The notes under the pieces are model-generated. The model saw nothing but the letters and a program-made list of their open reading frames with translations, was not told where the DNA came from and did no database searches. The translations under genes and the position numbers were made by a program. This document shows, one piece after another, positions 60,567 to 64,000 of a stretch of DNA of 64,000 nt. The stretch's first letter is position 1. The number at the start of each line of letters is the position of its first letter. This stretch comes from Collinsella sp. (GTDB lineage: Bacteria; Actinomycetota; Coriobacteriia; Coriobacteriales; Coriobacteriaceae): positions 44,779 to 108,778 of the forward strand of contig DXMG01000002.1 in the NCBI GenBank assembly GCA_019414325.1, given 5' to 3'.

Positions 60567-62051
60567 TTAGGCCTGGGCGTCCTTGGGATCGATGCGATTG
60601 ACATCAAAGGAGCGGGCAACGCAGGCACGGGCATCGGCCAGGTCGGCAAAATCGCCGGCGGCGATCATCTGCACGATAAAGTTGCCGATGCAGGTGCCCT
60701 CGATGGGGCCGGCGAACACGGGAAGCCCGCAGGTATCGGCCGTCATCTGGTTGAGGTAGTAATCCTGGCAGCCGCCGCCCACGATGTTGATGCTCGTGTA
60801 GTCGTGGCCCGAAAGCTCGCGCAGACCCTCGATGGCCTTGGCATACGAGCGGGACAGGCTGCAGTAGTTGGTACGCATGATCTCGCCCACGGTGCGCGGA
60901 ATCGGCTCGCCGCCCTCGGCGCAGGCCTGCTTAATCTCCTGGATCATGGAGTCGGGGGCCAGGAAACGGTCGTCGTCGACATCGACATACGCCTCGAAGG
61001 GCTCGGCCTCGCGGCAGAGCGTACGGAGCTCGTCAAAACCAACCTTATGATCCATGAGAGCCTTATGCGAGGTCTTGCCCTCGACGTAGTCGACGCCGTT
61101 GATCTCGCGGCGGACGGACTGGTTCATCCACAAGCCCATGATGTTCTTGAGGAAACGGTAACGCTTGAGGTAGCCGCCCTCGTTGGTAAAGTTCTGCTTG
61201 CGAGCGAGCTCGTTGGTGATGGCGTGCTGGTTCTCAACGCCCAGCAGACTCCATGTGCCGCTCGAGATATAGACGGCGTTGTCGTCCTTGGCGGGAACGG
61301 CCAGGAAGGCAGAACCGGTGTCGTGCGTGGCGGGCAGCACAACGGTCGCGGAGTAGCCGATCTTCTCGGAGATGTCGGCCGTGAGCTCACCGAGCACAGC
61401 GCCGGGCATGGTCGGCTCCAGGAAGATGCTTTGGGGAATACCAAAGCGCGAAAGGATCTCGGTGTCCCAAGTGCACCTCTCGGCATCGAGCATGCCGGTG
61501 GTGCTCGCGTTGGTGTACTCGTTGGCCTTGATGCCGGTCAGACGCCAGTTGAGATAGTCCGGGATCATCAGGAAGGTGCGAGCTGCCTCGAGCTGCTCGG
61601 GATGCTCGTTCTTGAGGGCGAGCAGCTGATAGAGCGTGTTGAAAGGCTGACGCTGAATACCGGTACGGGCATAGACCTCGGCCGGATCCATAATTTGGTC
61701 GGCAACTTCGTAGATGCCGTCAGTGCGGGCATCGCGGTAGGCGACCGTATCGCCGACGATCTTGTTGTGCTCGTCGAGCAGCACGAAATCAACGCCCCAG
61801 GTATCGATTCCAATGGTGACCGGGGCCTGTCCGGTCTGATCCTTAACGGCGCACAGGCCTGCGACGACATGGTCGAACAGAGCCTCAACGTCCCAGCAGT
61901 CGTGACCGCCTACGCGCTTCTGCTCGTTATCGAAGCGGTAGACCTCCTGGTAGGACATCTTGCCGTCCTCGACCCAGCCAGCAAGAACGCGACCGCTCGA
62001 AGCACCGATATCGACCGCTGCGTAATGCTTGGACTCGATGCGACTCTCCAT
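60567..62051 (-). CDS. rhaB: Rhamnulokinase
   Basis: 494 residues of the FGGY kinase family (GGGGAGAG before ATG 62051). Phosphate motif VDIGASSGRVLAG (13-25), IGIDTWGVDFVLLDE (catalytic Asp in DTWGVD), ATHDTGSAF and SSGTWSLLG (adenosine side), and INIVGGGCQDYYLNQMTAD. It phosphorylates L-rhamnulose at O1 using ATP in the cytoplasm. It is first in the rhaB-rhaD-isomerase operon, with paired LacI-type operators just upstream. Confidence 0.95.
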   Translation of the reverse strand: MESRIESKHYAAVDIGASSGRVLAGWVEDGKMSYQEVYRFDNEQKRVGGHDCWDVEALFDHVVAGLCAVKDQTGQAPVTIGIDTWGVDFVLLDEHNKIVGDTVAYRDARTDGIYEVADQIMDPAEVYARTGIQRQPFNTLYQLLALKNEHPEQLEAARTFLMIPDYLNWRLTGIKANEYTNASTTGMLDAERCTWDTEILSRFGIPQSIFLEPTMPGAVLGELTADISEKIGYSATVVLPATHDTGSAFLAVPAKDDNAVYISSGTWSLLGVENQHAITNELARKQNFTNEGGYLKRYRFLKNIMGLWMNQSVRREINGVDYVEGKTSHKALMDHKVGFDELRTLCREAEPFEAYVDVDDDRFLAPDSMIQEIKQACAEGGEPIPRTVGEIMRTNYCSLSRSYAKAIEGLRELSGHDYTSINIVGGGCQDYYLNQMTADTCGLPVFAGPIEGTCIGNFIVQMIAAGDFADLADARACVARSFDVNRIDPKDAQA

Positions 62052-62066
62052 GTGCTCTCCCCTTTT

Positions 62067-62111
62067 TGAAGCGGTTCATTTACAGTTTTCATTATTATTT
62101 GAACCGTTTCA
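62067..62111. promoter_or_regulatory. Twin LacI-type operators upstream of rhaB
   Basis: TGAAGCGGTTCA (62067-62078) and TGAACCGTTTCA (62100-62111) both fit TGAANCGNTTCA, a palindrome with the central CG typical of LacI-family sites. Centres are 33 bp apart (about three helical turns), so cooperative or looped binding is possible. A weaker TGAAACGCATCA lies before the LacI gene near 56735. Confidence 0.65.
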
Positions 62112-62197
62112 ATTTCAATATGAGTCAATTTAAGTCCGGCGAGCGGTTGTTATTAGACGGTAAACGGTAGTTTTTGATTGAAAATGCTCCCAAATAA

Positions 62198-62238
62198 AAA
62201 GATGCGGCCACCCGCGCTGAGCAGGTGACCGCATCTTT
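62198..62238 (-). terminator. Terminator of the HAD phosphatase gene
   Basis: AAAGATGCGG (62198-62207) pairs with CCGCATCTTT (62229-62238), extended by CACC/GGTG. On the minus strand TTTTTATTTGG follows. Confidence 0.88.
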
Positions 62239-62270
62239 AAAATGTTATTGAAATGGCTCGGGTGCAAACG

Positions 62271-62921
62271 CTAGCGCACGGCCTTGACCGCCGCCGTCAG
62301 ATCGAACAACGTATCGAGCACGGCCTCGCAGCCGTCCACCACGTCCTGCGGAAGCGGCACGATATCGGGGACAGCAAAGACGTGGCAGCCAGCCGTAATG
62401 CCCGAGACGCAGCCGTTGCGCGAATCCTCGACCACGGCACATTCCTCGGGAGCAAAGCCCGCGCGCTCGCAGGCAAGCAGATACATCTCGGGGTCGGGCT
62501 TGCCGTGCACGACGTCCTCGCCGCAGGTCACCGTTTCAAACTTGTCAAAGAGGCCGACCATCTTAAGGTTGCGTTCTGCCGTGACATGGCGCGATGACGT
62601 CGCAAGGCCCACGTGATAGCCCACAGCCAGCAGCTCGTCTATGCACTCGGCGGCGCCGGCCTTAAGCTCCAGGTCGGTCTTGACCATCTCGTCGCGAATC
62701 TCCTTGTGGCGATGATAGATCGCCTCAGCGGTTTCTCTGCTGCCGCAATGCGCCTCAAGGATGTCCATGACATCGGGCAGCGTGCGACCGATAAACTGAT
62801 GAATCAGCGTGTCATCAATCGCGACACCCAGCTCAGCAGCGGGCGCTTTCCATGCCTTGATGCCCAGACGCTCGGTGTCGACCAGCGTTCCGTCCATATC
62901 AAAAATAACAGCCTTGATCAT
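62271..62921 (-). CDS. HAD-family sugar-phosphate phosphatase / phosphoglucomutase-like
   Basis: 216 residues from ATG 62921 (GGGGGA upstream; the longer frame is unsupported). HAD subfamily IA with nucleophile Asp8 and Asp10 in IFDMDGTLVDTE, a helical C1 cap (about 18-85), motif II LATSSR, and Lys/Asp motifs GKPDPEMY and VVEDSRNG. It resembles beta-phosphoglucomutase and related sugar-phosphate phosphatases. It is divergent from larE. Substrate unknown; proximity to the rhamnose operon is not evidence of a shared role. Confidence 0.88.
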   Translation of the reverse strand: MIKAVIFDMDGTLVDTERLGIKAWKAPAAELGVAIDDTLIHQFIGRTLPDVMDILEAHCGSRETAEAIYHRHKEIRDEMVKTDLELKAGAAECIDELLAVGYHVGLATSSRHVTAERNLKMVGLFDKFETVTCGEDVVHGKPDPEMYLLACERAGFAPEECAVVEDSRNGCVSGITAGCHVFAVPDIVPLPQDVVDGCEAVLDTLFDLTAAVKAVR

Positions 62922-62981
62922 ATCGGTCCCCCATCGACTCTCGCTGTCGCATTGCCGCAACTCTACCGCATTTGGCAACTT

Positions 62982-62998
62982 GTATATAACGTATATAC
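62982..62998. promoter_or_regulatory. Palindrome in the HAD/larE divergent spacer
   Basis: GTATATA-ACG-TATATAC is a perfect 7-bp inverted repeat around three bases. The form is like sites bound by small GntR (YtrA-type) repressors. It lies about 60 bp upstream of the HAD start and 97 bp upstream of larE. Confidence 0.4.
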
Positions 62999-63094
62999 CA
63001 TATTGCACTTTCGTTACATAGATAGAAGTCTTATGACAAGCAGCCCAGTAGGATTATAGTTTTCGATCGAGTACTCAACGATAAGGATCGTTTC

Positions 63095-63973
63095 ATGATT
63101 TTAGACACCACGGCACCCGCAGAGGAGCTTCAAGACAAGCTATCGGCGCTCGAACAGCTGCTTTTGGCATACGGGCGCGTGGCTATCGGGTTTTCCGGCG
63201 GCGTTGACAGCAGCTTTTTGGCCGCCGTATGCGCCCGCATCATGCCTACCAATACCCTCCTCGTCCATCTCACCACGCCGCTCATCGGCACACCCGAGCA
63301 GGCTTCGTTTGAGCGGTCCGTTGACGGACAAACCGATGAGGGTCCGCATTTTATGCTCCCCGTGCTCAATCTTTCGGTCGATCAGCTGCAGCTCCCCCAG
63401 GTAGCCTGCAACGATGCCGACCGCTGCTACCACTGCAAGCGCGCCGGCTTTACCGCTATCGTCAACCACGCCAAGTCGCTCGGCTTTCCCACCGTCATCG
63501 ATGGCAGCAATGCAAGCGATCGCGGTGACTACCGCCCCGGCATGCGTGCGGCAGAAGAGCTCGGTGTACGCTCACCCCTTATGGAGGTCGGCTTTACCAA
63601 GGACGAAGAGCGCGAGCTGCTGCGCGCATGGGGCTACCCCGTCTGGAACCTGCCGGCAGGCGCCTGCTTGGCCACGCGCATTCCCACGGGCGAGGAGCTT
63701 ACGCGCGAGAAGGTCGATTTAATCCGCGCCTGCGAGGATTATCTGCACGATCTTGACCTGGCGCAGGTCCGCGCACGCCTGGTCGGCGGCTGCATGCATA
63801 TCGAAGCCGCCCCGGCAGATGTCGCCAAGATCGCCGCCCTCGGCGGTACCGTGGTCAACGACGAGGGAAAGACCCCGCTGCCCGCCGCCATCGAGTCCGC
63901 GCTGCGCAACCTAGGCTGCGGACACATCTCCCCCGAGGTCGCCCCCTACATCCACGGCAACATGAACCTGTAG
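63095..63973 (+). CDS. larE: ATP-dependent sacrificial sulfur transferase LarE
   Basis: 292 residues (AAGGA before ATG 63095). PP-loop ATPase motif SGGVDSS at 34-40, paired cysteines RCYHCK (111, 114), and Cys191 in AGACLATRIP, the position of the sulfur-donating cysteine of Lactobacillus LarE. It activates and thiolates the nicotinate-derived precursor of the nickel-pincer cofactor used by lactate racemase. LarB and LarC are not upstream; they may lie beyond the right edge or elsewhere. A likely promoter is TTATGA, 18 bp, TATAGT near 63032-63061. Confidence 0.92.
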   Translation: MILDTTAPAEELQDKLSALEQLLLAYGRVAIGFSGGVDSSFLAAVCARIMPTNTLLVHLTTPLIGTPEQASFERSVDGQTDEGPHFMLPVLNLSVDQLQLPQVACNDADRCYHCKRAGFTAIVNHAKSLGFPTVIDGSNASDRGDYRPGMRAAEELGVRSPLMEVGFTKDEERELLRAWGYPVWNLPAGACLATRIPTGEELTREKVDLIRACEDYLHDLDLAQVRARLVGGCMHIEAAPADVAKIAALGGTVVNDEGKTPLPAAIESALRNLGCGHISPEVAPYIHGNMNL

Positions 63974-64000
63974 GTTGCGCCGTTTTACAAACGGCGCAAC
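63974..64000 (+). terminator. Perfect hairpin directly after larE
   Basis: GTTGCGCCGTTT-TAC-AAACGGCGCAAC starts on the base after the larE stop and runs to the window edge. It resembles the GTTCCGCCGTTCTAAC 3'-end motif, here with both hairpin halves present. Whether a T-run follows cannot be seen. Confidence 0.65.

Overview
The window is GC-rich, densely coded DNA from an actinobacterial chromosome. Gene content and style (many paired ABC exporters, several sugar PTS and sugar-kinase loci, an LxxTG cell-wall protein, many hairpin repeats between genes) fit a gut Coriobacteriia, most likely Collinsella. That assignment is inference from the sequence alone. I see no phage, plasmid, CRISPR array or transposase. 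The left edge cuts an ABC exporter gene; the right edge ends just after larE.

Layout. 1-2.8 kb: 3' end of an ABC exporter, a GGDEF protein, a LysR regulator. 3-6.3 kb: SDR dehydrogenase, MFS transporter and Gfo/Idh/MocA dehydrogenase, divergent from the LysR gene. 6.7-9.8 kb: Tex and a zinc-ribbon membrane protein. 10.4-15.5 kb: an ascorbate-type PTS (IIA, IIB, IIC) between two transaldolase-like genes, one frameshifted by an 8-bp duplication, with a divergent DeoR regulator. 15.6-24.7 kb: HAD phosphatase, RlmKL, a K+ module (Kup, short KdpD, KdpE), nitroreductase. 24.9-32.7 kb: LtaS-like sulfatase and a 1362-residue anchored surface protein inside an unusual repeat locus. 32.7-37.1 kb: flavodoxin-like protein and a heterodimeric ABC exporter. 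37.4-41.3 kb: SRP RNA, a TadA-glycerate kinase fusion, tRNA-Ser(UGA), TetR, LemA. 41.8-44.7 kb: IlvE, DedA, CysE. 44.8-49.1 kb: MarR-controlled ABC exporter pair. 49.2-54.5 kb: small protein, nitroreductase, membrane protein, Fis-type regulator, YeiH, GntR. 54.6-62.9 kb: GlmS, a LacI regulator convergent with a rhamnose-type operon (rhaB, rhaD, AraA/FucI-like isomerase), HAD phosphatase. 63.1 kb: LarE.

The most unusual content lies between the genes. Several repeat families share one plan: a conserved centre held inside long complementary arms. (a) Two ~130-bp elements (27223-27352 and, inverted, 32539-32667) have 70-bp cores that are nearly identical, but 30-bp arms that are unrelated between copies while still pairing within each copy. 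They bracket the surface-protein gene and two tandem arrays of 46-bp hairpins with a 61-63 bp period. (b) Two 160-bp elements in opposite orientation (6476-6635, 37687-37846). (c) Two elements with ~30-bp terminal inverted repeats (10018-10197, 41348-41558). (d) A hairpin pair (19052-19118, 37898-37966). (e) Six short hairpins with a CAAAGGG core. (f) A 16-nt motif placed 3-4 nt after three stop codons. I recognise none of these as a named family, and they are the best candidates here for something undescribed.

Start codons were chosen by ribosome-binding site and family length, so several genes begin downstream of the longest open frame.
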